From positions 1 through 64,000 of the forward strand of contig CAYMJJ010000004.1 of assembly GCA_964390445.1 (NCBI GenBank): a DNA stretch of 64,000 nucleotides. Reading direction: 5' to 3'. A program made the translations under genes and the position numbers. Positions 27,398 to 34,023 of this stretch are shown piece after piece; position 1 is the first letter of the stretch; the number at the start of each line of letters is the position of its first letter. The stretch is from Anderseniella sp964390445. Lineage in GTDB: Bacteria > Pseudomonadota > Alphaproteobacteria > Rhizobiales > Aestuariivirgaceae. The notes beneath the pieces were generated by a model that was not told the origin of the DNA, ran no database searches, and worked only from the letters and a program-made list of their open reading frames with translations.

Positions 27398-27416
27398 ACA
27401 TGGAACATTCCCATGT
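27398..27416. promoter_or_regulatory. Palindrome upstream of the cnoX-like gene
   Basis: ACATGGAACATTCCCATGT contains ACATGG/CCATGT arms around AACATTC, and the inner GGAACATTCC is itself symmetric. It sits 46 bp before the cnoX-like ATG, where an operator would be expected. It has no T-run after it, so a terminator is less likely. Confidence 0.3.
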
Positions 27417-27461
27417 TAGGAACGTCGCTTACCTATCACTTTTCTGCACGGGATTTGATGC

Positions 27462-28445
27462 ATGTCTGACAATACGTTCTCGATGGGAACCAGCTTCAAC
27501 ACAGGTACCCCACAGCAGGCCGCCCCATCGGCGCTGCCCCTCGTTTCCGGTCAACCGCAAGCCCCGGCAGGTCCGCTGATCAAGGACTCGAGCACGGCGA
27601 GCTTCGTCGCTGACGTCATCGAGACCTCGAAGGCGGTACCGGTCATTGTAGACTTCTGGGCACCATGGTGCGGCCCGTGCAAGCAGCTCGGACCAGCCCT
27701 GGAAAAAGCGGTGTTGGAAGCGGGCGGCCGGGTAAAGATGGTCAAGATCAACGTGGACGAGAACCAGCAGCTTGCACAGCAGATGCGGGTACAGTCGATT
27801 CCGGCAGTGTTCGCCTTTGCCGATGGTCAGCCTGTGGACGGGTTCATGGGGGCACTGCCCGAATCGGAGTTGAAGAAGTTTGTCGACAAGCTGGCCAAGG
27901 GCCACGGCGGCCTGGCCGAGCAACTCGATGCACTGTTTGCACAAGCAGAGGAGGCACTGGCCGCTGATGACATCGAGAATGCCATGTCAATGTACTCAGC
28001 AGCTGTCCAGGCGGCACCTGATGATGCTCGCGGGCACGCAGGCCAGATCAAGTGCCTTACAGCAGCAGGCCAGTTCGAAGATGCCCGCAGCCTGGCTGAC
28101 TCACTGCCGGAAGCCATGCGGATGCAGGCCCCCGTCTCAGGCGCGATGGCAGCCCTCGAGGTTGCTGAAACGCCCGTCGACAACGAAGAGATCAACAATC
28201 TGCGCAACAGGATTGAATCGGAGCCATCCGATCATTCGGCCCGGCTTGACCTTGCCGTGGCACTCAACGCATCGGGTCAGCGCGAAGAAGCACTCGACCA
28301 TGTCCTAAAGATCATTGAGCAGGACCGGGACTGGAACGAAGGTGCAGCACGCACCCAGCTGCTGACGTTCTTCGAAGCCTGGGGACCGGCCGACGAATTG
28401 ACCGTAACGGGCCGGCGACGTCTTTCATCGATCCTGTTTGCCTGA
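27462..28445 (+). CDS. cnoX: CnoX-like thioredoxin-TPR chaperedoxin
   Basis: 327 residues. A 45-residue flexible N-terminus precedes a thioredoxin domain with W-A-P-W-C70-G-P-C73-K. The C-terminal part (about 150-325) contains helical TPR-like repeats. This architecture is that of YbbN/CnoX, a holdase that protects proteins from oxidative damage and hands clients to GroEL or DnaK. The intact CxxC implies it can also act as an oxidoreductase, as reported for alphaproteobacterial CnoX and unlike E. coli, which lacks one cysteine. It begins a same-strand run with the Lon-like, Trm112 and DUF971 genes. Confidence 0.92.
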   Translation: MSDNTFSMGTSFNTGTPQQAAPSALPLVSGQPQAPAGPLIKDSSTASFVADVIETSKAVPVIVDFWAPWCGPCKQLGPALEKAVLEAGGRVKMVKINVDENQQLAQQMRVQSIPAVFAFADGQPVDGFMGALPESELKKFVDKLAKGHGGLAEQLDALFAQAEEALAADDIENAMSMYSAAVQAAPDDARGHAGQIKCLTAAGQFEDARSLADSLPEAMRMQAPVSGAMAALEVAETPVDNEEINNLRNRIESEPSDHSARLDLAVALNASGQREEALDHVLKIIEQDRDWNEGAARTQLLTFFEAWGPADELTVTGRRRLSSILFA

Positions 28446-28474
28446 GCCCGGCGAGACTCGAAGGTACACCGCGC

Positions 28475-29173
28475 ATGCAACTTGACCATATGTACACTTC
28501 CCTGGATCACTTGCCGGCATCCTTGCCGATTTTCCCGCTGCCGGGTGCCGTGCTGCTGCCGGGCGGAGACCTGCCGCTCAACATATTCGAACCGCGGTAT
28601 CTCAAGATGCTGTCGGATTCGCTGGCGACCCATCGCCTGATCGGCATGATCCAGCCGCGCGCAATTGACAACGAGTCAGATCCTGCGATGTCGGCGTCAA
28701 GACCGGCCCCTGAGTTGTTCGATGTCGGTTGCGCGGGCCGGATCACCTCGTTCAACGAGTCTGGTGAAGGCCAGGTGCAGATCATTCTGTCCGGGGTCTG
28801 CCGGTTCCGGGTTGCACAGGAACTGCAGTCCGTTACGCCTTATCGCACCATCAGGGCAGACTACGCGCCTTTCCGGGTAGACCTTGAAGTGGATGAATTG
28901 CCCGACTCCGACAGTGCCCGGCGTGGACTTCTCGATAGCCTGGCCAGGTACCTCGATATGCGCTCCATCCAGGCAGACTGGGAGGAAATCGAGGCGGCGC
29001 CCACCTCTACGCTGATCAATACGCTTATCATGATCGGGTCATTCAGTTCCCGCGAGAAACAAGCCGTGCTAGAGGCCGCTGACCTGCGCGAACGCACCCG
29101 GACACTTACCGCCTTGAGCGACATGGCCGTCAATGCATTCGCTGGCGCTGACATCAGCAGTTCGTTGCAGTAG
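28475..29173 (+). CDS. LON substrate-binding-domain protein (no protease domain)
   Basis: 232 residues corresponding to the N-terminal domain of Lon only. The opening L-P-I-F-P-L-P-G-A-V-L-L-P-G and N-I-F-E-P-R-Y-L are the family signature. No AAA or Ser-Lys protease domain follows. Stand-alone members are common in proteobacteria, but their role is unknown; substrate recognition is assumed by analogy. The ATG at 28475 is used; another at 28490 is possible. It lies 29 bp after cnoX and 11 bp before the Trm112 gene. Confidence 0.9.
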   Translation: MQLDHMYTSLDHLPASLPIFPLPGAVLLPGGDLPLNIFEPRYLKMLSDSLATHRLIGMIQPRAIDNESDPAMSASRPAPELFDVGCAGRITSFNESGEGQVQIILSGVCRFRVAQELQSVTPYRTIRADYAPFRVDLEVDELPDSDSARRGLLDSLARYLDMRSIQADWEEIEAAPTSTLINTLIMIGSFSSREKQAVLEAADLRERTRTLTALSDMAVNAFAGADISSSLQ

Positions 29174-29184
29174 GAAGCCGGCAG

Positions 29185-29394
29185 ATGACCAGCAACACCG
29201 ATCCCAGGGTCCAGGCAAACCGCAAGGCTGATTCGCGGCTACTTGAGTTGCTGGTGTGCCCCATCACCCACCGGCCGCTCCAGTATGATGCCGAACGTCA
29301 GGAACTGGTTTCGCGATCGGGCAAGCTCGCTTACCCCATAAGGGATGGAATTCCAATCATGCTTGTCGAAGAGGCGCGCGAACTTGACGACTGA
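29185..29394 (+). CDS. Trm112 family protein
   Basis: 69 residues. L-L-E-L-L-V-C-P-I-T-H-R-P-L at the start and L-A-Y-P-I-R-D-G-I-P-I-M-L at the end are diagnostic. Eukaryotic Trm112 activates methyltransferases acting on tRNA, rRNA and release factor; bacterial members are thought to bind methyltransferases similarly. Only one cysteine of the usual zinc site is present. GGAAG lies upstream of the ATG. Its stop overlaps the proposed start of the DUF971 gene. Confidence 0.93.
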   Translation: MTSNTDPRVQANRKADSRLLELLVCPITHRPLQYDAERQELVSRSGKLAYPIRDGIPIMLVEEARELDD

Positions 29395-29767
29395 AACCCG
29401 GGCTGCCTCCAGCGACATCTGGCCGGTAGAGTTGCGGCTGAGTGAAGACCGCAAGCGACTAAGCGTCGTGTTCGACAACGGTGAAAGGCACGAGCTTTCT
29501 GCAGAGTACTTGCGGGTGGAAAGCCCCAGCGCCGAGGTGCAAGGCCACGGTCCCAGCCAGAAGGTAACCGTTGGCGGCAAGGCTGATGTGGAGGTAATGA
29601 AGATCGAACCGGTCGGCAACTACGCCGTGCGGATCACCTTCTCCGACATGCATTCAACCGGCATATTCAGTTGGCCATACCTGCTCAAGCTGGGTCGTGA
29701 GCATGACGAGATCTGGCCGGCTTACCTGGACAGGCTGCGCGAGCAAAACAAGTCGCGCACGAGCTGA
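29384..29767 (+). CDS. DUF971 (gamma-butyrobetaine hydroxylase N-terminal-like) protein
   Basis: 127 residues with the DUF971 pattern W-P-V-E-L-R-L-S, L-S-A-E-Y-L-R-V-E-S-P-S-A-E-V and S-G/T-I-F-S-W-P-Y-L. The fold is the small N-terminal domain found in gamma-butyrobetaine hydroxylase and in Fe-S-linked proteins; no activity is assigned. I propose a TTG start at 29384, because AAGAGG lies about 9 bases upstream and this start overlaps the Trm112 stop by 11 bp. The alternative ATG at 29345 would overlap Trm112 by 50 bp. Confidence 0.85.
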   Translation: MTTETRAASSDIWPVELRLSEDRKRLSVVFDNGERHELSAEYLRVESPSAEVQGHGPSQKVTVGGKADVEVMKIEPVGNYAVRITFSDMHSTGIFSWPYLLKLGREHDEIWPAYLDRLREQNKSRTS

Positions 29768-29772
29768 GCACG

Positions 29773-31017
29773 TTATAGCGAACCGCCCGTCATCAGGGCT
29801 GGCTGGCGGCCGGTCGTACCGGCTGCCGTTTCCATCAAGAACTGTTTAGCCGCCGGCAGGCGATCAACCAGTTGCAGTCCTGCCTTGCGGACCAATGCAA
29901 CAGGCGCAACATCATTGGAGAATAACCGGGCAAGACCATCGCACATGGCCGCAACGACAGCCGTGTCGAACTTGCGCCATTGCTCGTATTCATTGAGCAT
30001 GGGCTTGCCACCAATGTCCAGTCCGCGCCGCAAGGCTGACGTGCAGCATTCTGCCAGGGCGGCGATATCCTTCAGGCCAAGGTTGAATCCAAGCCCTGCA
30101 ATCGGGTGGATTACATGTGCCGCGTCCCCGATCAGGGCGATACGATTACCGACGAACGATTCTGCGATCTGCAGTTCGAGCGGCCATGAGGTGCGCTGGT
30201 TGACAAGCTCAAGCTTGCCCAGGTGCGACCCCATCTTGGTGGTGAGTTCTTCCAGAAACAGGTCTTCTGACAAGGCCATCAGCCGCTGCGTCTCAGCAGT
30301 TGACTCTACCCACACCAGCGACGAGCGGTTACCGGTCAGTGGGAGCACTGCGAACGGCCCGTCCTTGCGGAAGTGTTCCTCGGCACATCCGTGATGCGGT
30401 TTCTCATGGCCGATGGTCAGCGTAATCGCTGACTGACCGTAAGAGTGGCGTACCAGGTTTATTCCTGCTGCTTGCCGTGCATTTGACCGGCGGCCATCTG
30501 CGGCAACAACGAGCGGCGCGACCAATGCTTCACCGCCTTCGAGCAGGACCTTGGCTTTGGCGCCAGCCAGATCATACCCGGCAATTCGCGAACCGGTTCT
30601 TGTTTCGATATTGGGACAGGCCAGTACCGCAGCCGCCAATGCGCGCAACAGCACCCCGTTCTCCAGCATCCAGGCAGACGGCTGGCTGTGCTGATCGGCT
30701 TGCATAAAGTTCAACAGTACAGGCGCGGTATCAGTCGGTTTGCTATCGTCGGTGACGATGATCTTATTGAACGGCTGTGTCTGGTTTGCGATCTGCTGCC
30801 AGATGCCAAGCGCCTCCAGCAGGCTTCGCGAGCCCCGTGCAATGGCCGAACCCCGGGTGTCCCGGTAAAAGTCGCGATCCTGCAAGGCGGGGCCTGCATC
30901 AACTATCACGGTGCGAAGAGGTATGGACATGTGCGGGCCCGACAGGGCAAGAGCACAGGTCAGGCCGGCGAGTCCGCCACCGGCAATGATGACGTCATGT
31001 TTTGCAAGGTCTGCCAT
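29773..31017 (-). CDS. UbiH/UbiF/VisC-family FAD-dependent hydroxylase
   Basis: 414 residues from the ATG at 31017, which places the FAD-binding G-G-G-L-A-G-L-T at residues 12-19. The middle D-G motif (A-A-D-G-R-R-S-N) and the C-terminal FAD block G-D-A-A-H-V-I-H-P-I-A-G-L-G-F-N-L-G are intact. These flavoprotein monooxygenases hydroxylate the ubiquinone ring on the inner-membrane side. The exact ring position (C5, C6 or broader range) cannot be settled from sequence, so no symbol is given. It is divergent from tesB with starts 52 bp apart and convergent with the DUF971 gene (5 bp gap). Confidence 0.92.
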   Translation of the reverse strand: MADLAKHDVIIAGGGLAGLTCALALSGPHMSIPLRTVIVDAGPALQDRDFYRDTRGSAIARGSRSLLEALGIWQQIANQTQPFNKIIVTDDSKPTDTAPVLLNFMQADQHSQPSAWMLENGVLLRALAAAVLACPNIETRTGSRIAGYDLAGAKAKVLLEGGEALVAPLVVAADGRRSNARQAAGINLVRHSYGQSAITLTIGHEKPHHGCAEEHFRKDGPFAVLPLTGNRSSLVWVESTAETQRLMALSEDLFLEELTTKMGSHLGKLELVNQRTSWPLELQIAESFVGNRIALIGDAAHVIHPIAGLGFNLGLKDIAALAECCTSALRRGLDIGGKPMLNEYEQWRKFDTAVVAAMCDGLARLFSNDVAPVALVRKAGLQLVDRLPAAKQFLMETAAGTTGRQPALMTGGSL

Positions 31018-31069
31018 TGTGGTTCCAGGTGCCGGGGCTTTTGCGCAGGATTGTTGGATCAAGCAAGTG

Positions 31070-31933
31070 ATGAACGAATACGATCTGGTACTGGACAGTT
31101 TCTACTTCGACCGGCTCGACGACAACCTGTTTCAAAGCCGCAGCCCGCAGGTGGGTTGGCACCGGATCTATGGTGGGTTGTTGCTGGCCCATGCTGTGCA
31201 AGCGGCACAGCTCACTGTGACCGACGGCAAGGTGTTTCACTCATTGCATGGAAGCTTTCTCAGGCCCGGTGACATGTCTGCATCTATGGTGCTGGATGTC
31301 GGGCAATTGCTGAATGGGCGCTCAGTGGCAAATCGGCAGGTCACCATAAGGCAGAACAACAAGCCGGTGTTCACTGCAAACCTGTCCTTTCGCGGCACCA
31401 GCGGGGGTCTGACATATGCGCCCGGTATGCCTGATGCGGCAGCACCCGAGACTCTGCCCGATGAAGCAACCATACTCGCCAGATACCAGGACACGCTACC
31501 CGGGAATGCCGTGAAATACCTTCATCGCGAGAAGGTATTCGAGCTTCGGCCGGTGAATGCGCGCAGGTTCATTCTGGCCGATACTGAGGATGACTCGCCG
31601 CTGTTGCTTTGGGTCAGGCTTCGGAGCCCAACGCCACCCGGACCGGAATTGAATGCGGTGTTGCTGTCTTACCTGTCGGACATGGCAGTGCTGAACGCCA
31701 GCCTCGTGCCACACGGGCGAAACTTCTTTGACCCAGCCTTGACCCTTGCCAGCCTGGATCATGCCCTGTGGCAACACGCGCCGGCTGATTTCTCGAACTG
31801 GATGCTGGTGACCCACGATTGCCTGTCGTCAGAGGCTCAGATGGGGCTCGGTCACACCCGGATTTACAACAGGGATGGCAGCTTGTGTGCAACCGTGAGT
31901 CAGCAGGGCATGACTCGCCTGGGTATTGATTAA
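31070..31933 (+). CDS. tesB: Acyl-CoA thioesterase II (TesB-like)
   Basis: 287 residues, standard for a double-hotdog thioesterase that hydrolyses acyl-CoAs to free fatty acid and CoA. Family blocks G-G-L-L-L-A-H-A, L-H-G-S-F-L-R-P-G-D, and C-terminal S-L-D-H-A-L-W-Q-H and H-T-R-I-Y-N-R-D-G are present. The last includes the active-site neighbourhood (Asp, Ser/Thr, Gln). The ATG at 31070 is chosen; 53 upstream codons are open but antisense to the divergent hydroxylase start. Confidence 0.93.
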   Translation: MNEYDLVLDSFYFDRLDDNLFQSRSPQVGWHRIYGGLLLAHAVQAAQLTVTDGKVFHSLHGSFLRPGDMSASMVLDVGQLLNGRSVANRQVTIRQNNKPVFTANLSFRGTSGGLTYAPGMPDAAAPETLPDEATILARYQDTLPGNAVKYLHREKVFELRPVNARRFILADTEDDSPLLLWVRLRSPTPPGPELNAVLLSYLSDMAVLNASLVPHGRNFFDPALTLASLDHALWQHAPADFSNWMLVTHDCLSSEAQMGLGHTRIYNRDGSLCATVSQQGMTRLGID

Positions 31934-31976
31934 AATTTATCCAATATTCCATTATTGCCTATTTTTAAAGCAAAAT

Positions 31977-32027
31977 CCCGTTGACCGCATGCCAAACGAT
32001 TCCAGAAATGTAAAACCAATCAACGGG
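31977..32027. repeat. Inverted repeat CCCGTTGA / TCAACGGG
   Basis: Eight-base arms at 31977-31984 and 32020-32027 are perfect reverse complements separated by 35 bp, upstream of the glnK promoter. They could be paired binding sites for an activator or a weak tesB terminator hairpin. No NtrC consensus is evident. Confidence 0.3.
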
Positions 32028-32046
32028 TTGTACTGAAACCCCTGTT

Positions 32047-32062
32047 TGGCACATCCCTTGAA
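32047..32062 (+). promoter_or_regulatory. Sigma-54-like promoter for glnK-amtB
   Basis: TGGCAC, five bases, then TTGAA matches the -24/-12 consensus TGGCAC-N5-TTGCA with one mismatch (C to A) at the -12 element. It lies 63 bp before the glnK ATG. Control of glnK-amtB by RpoN and NtrC under nitrogen limitation is established in proteobacteria, so the position supports the call. Confidence 0.6.
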
Positions 32063-32124
32063 ATGCATTTTCCCGACATCGCTGCCTGTTGGCGTGGCGG
32101 TGACAGGCAACATGGGAGATGCAG

Positions 32125-32463
32125 ATGAAATACATCATCTCGATCATCAAACCGCACCGGCTGGAGGAAGTGCGCACTGCACTTGCCGCGATCGGCGTGG
32201 AAGGCATGACGGTGAGCGAAGTCAAGGGGCATGGACGCCAGAAAGGCCACACGGAGATCTACCGTGGTGCCGAATATGAGGTGTCGTACCTGCCAAAGAT
32301 CAAGATTGAACTGGCGCTGAACAGCAAGTTGGCCGCCAAGGCGATCGATGCCATTGCCGAGTCGGGTCGTACCGGCCAGATCGGCGACGGAAAGATTTTT
32401 GTTATCGACCTGGAAAGCGCAGTGCGAATCCGCACCGGCGAGTCCGGCGAAGAAGCATTGTAA
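32125..32463 (+). CDS. glnK: Nitrogen regulatory PII protein (GlnK/GlnB)
   Basis: 112 residues, exact PII length. The T-loop carries the uridylylation tyrosine Y51 in G-A-E-Y-E-V-S-Y-L, and the C-terminal loop R-T-G-E-S-G-E-E-A-L is typical. PII trimers sense 2-oxoglutarate and ATP/ADP. The GlnK paralogue blocks AmtB when nitrogen is plentiful. Coupling to amtB 11 bp downstream identifies it as GlnK more than GlnB. GGGAG lies upstream of the ATG at 32125; an in-frame ATG two codons earlier is possible. Confidence 0.97.
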   Translation: MKYIISIIKPHRLEEVRTALAAIGVEGMTVSEVKGHGRQKGHTEIYRGAEYEVSYLPKIKIELALNSKLAAKAIDAIAESGRTGQIGDGKIFVIDLESAVRIRTGESGEEAL

Positions 32464-32474
32464 GGGCAACTGAC

Positions 32475-33818
32475 ATGAACATTCATCGCAAACTGATCCT
32501 GGCCGGGCTTGCAGGTTTTGCAACCGTAGCCAGCAGCGCTGCAGCGTTCGCGCAGGACGCAACGCCGCCAGCCATTACCCCTGAAGTGACCTACATCTTC
32601 AACACGATCCTGTTCCTGATGGCGGGCTTTCTCGTCATGTTCATGGCCGCAGGTTTCGCCATGCTCGAGGCTGGCCTGGTCCGCTCCAAGAACGTTTCAA
32701 TGCAGTGCCTGAAAAACATCGCCTTGTACTCTGTCGCCGGCATCATGTTCTGGCTATGCGGCTACTCGCTAATGTACACTGGCGTGAACGGTGGCTACAT
32801 CGGCACATTCGCACCCTACAGCTTCGACGAAGTTGGCAAGTTTGCCACCGGAGACGACGGTGCCATTGCCGGTTACTCGACCGCCTCCGACTGGTTCTTC
32901 CAGATGGTGTTCGTGGCTGCAACAGCATCAATCGTGTCCGGCACGCTGGCAGAACGCATCAAGCTCTGGCCATTCCTGCTGTTCACGGTCGTACTCACCG
33001 GTATCCTGTACCCGATCACCGGGGCATGGAAGTGGGGTGGCGGCTGGCTGAACGAAATGGGCTTCCAGGATTTCGCAGGCTCCACGATAGTACACTCCGT
33101 CGGCGGCTGGGCAGCGCTTGCCGGTGCCCTGATCCTCGGTGCCCGGATAGGCAAGTATGAAGGTGGCAAGGTTCACCCGATGCCTGGCTCCAGCATTCCG
33201 CTGGCAACGCTCGGCACCTTCATCCTGTGGCTCGGCTGGTTTGGCTTCAATGGTGCTTCACAGTTGGCCTGGGGCACCACCGCGGACGTAACCGCCGTGT
33301 CGAACATCTTCGCCAACACCAACCTGGCTGCTGCTGGCGGGGTGATCGCAGCGATGGTGCTGACCCAGATCTTGTACAGGAAGGTCGACGTCACCATGGC
33401 TCTCAACGGCGCACTGGCTGGCCTCGTATCCATCACCGCAGAACCACTTCAGCCTGGACCGTTCACGGCCATCCTGATTGGCGCTGTTGGTGGCGTGATC
33501 GTTGTGATCGCGGTCCCTCTGCTTGACAAGCTGAAGATCGATGACGTCGTCGGCGCCATCCCGGTTCACCTGCTTGCAGGTATCTGGGGCACACTGGCCG
33601 TGCCGTTGACCAACTCGGATGCCAACTTCGGCACCCAGATCGTCGGCATTGTGGCTATTGGTGCCTTTACGTTCATTTGCTCGGCCATCGTCTGGTTCGC
33701 GCTCAAGATGACCATCGGCATCAGGGTAAGCAAGGAAGAGGAAATGATGGGTCTCGACAAGTCGGAGGTCGGTGTCGAAGCCTATCCGGAGTTCTCGCGC
33801 GGCGGGTCCTCGCTGTAA
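32475..33818 (+). CDS. amtB: Ammonium transporter
   Basis: 447 residues. An N-terminal signal-like segment (to about residue 27, ending A-A-A-F-A) is followed by 11 membrane helices. Family motifs include F-M-A-A-G-F-A-M-L-E-A-G-L-V-R-S-K-N, the D-F-A-G-S-T-I-V-H-S-V-G-G block with the first pore histidine, and V-H-L-L-A-G-I-W-G-T-L with the second. It imports ammonium across the inner membrane and is closed by GlnK. It ends the glnK-amtB operon, which is followed by a strong terminator. Confidence 0.97.
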   Translation: MNIHRKLILAGLAGFATVASSAAAFAQDATPPAITPEVTYIFNTILFLMAGFLVMFMAAGFAMLEAGLVRSKNVSMQCLKNIALYSVAGIMFWLCGYSLMYTGVNGGYIGTFAPYSFDEVGKFATGDDGAIAGYSTASDWFFQMVFVAATASIVSGTLAERIKLWPFLLFTVVLTGILYPITGAWKWGGGWLNEMGFQDFAGSTIVHSVGGWAALAGALILGARIGKYEGGKVHPMPGSSIPLATLGTFILWLGWFGFNGASQLAWGTTADVTAVSNIFANTNLAAAGGVIAAMVLTQILYRKVDVTMALNGALAGLVSITAEPLQPGPFTAILIGAVGGVIVVIAVPLLDKLKIDDVVGAIPVHLLAGIWGTLAVPLTNSDANFGTQIVGIVAIGAFTFICSAIVWFALKMTIGIRVSKEEEMMGLDKSEVGVEAYPEFSRGGSSL

Positions 33819-33856
33819 CCGGCCTGCATGACCAAGGCAACACTTCACATCCACGA

Positions 33857-33887
33857 CCCCGGGAGGCCAGTCCTTCCGGGGTTTTTT
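33857..33887 (+). terminator. Rho-independent terminator after amtB
   Basis: CCCCGGGAGG (33857-33866) pairs with CCTTCCGGGG (33872-33881) across the loop CCAGT, giving a 10-bp stem with one G-T wobble. A run of six T follows directly. It sits 39 bp after the amtB stop and is the clearest terminator in the window. Confidence 0.9.
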
Positions 33888-34023
33888 ACGGCCTCAACAG
33901 GTCAATGCTTAACGGGACCTTAACCATCGCAGGCCAAAGTCACTCATGGAGCGTGAACGCAATCAGCCCCGGGGCAACCTGGTGCGCCGTATCACGCATG
34001 TGACTTTCCGGAGCTTCCCAGCG

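Noticed and set aside
27402..27424. GGAAC repeats upstream of cnoX as an alphaproteobacterial LexA box (GAAC-N7-GAAC)
   Set aside because: The spacer is 13 bases, not 7, so it does not fit the SOS box.
28475..29173. Truncated lon protease gene
   Set aside because: Stand-alone LON substrate-binding-domain proteins of this length are a widespread family, and no remnants of the ATPase or protease domain follow.
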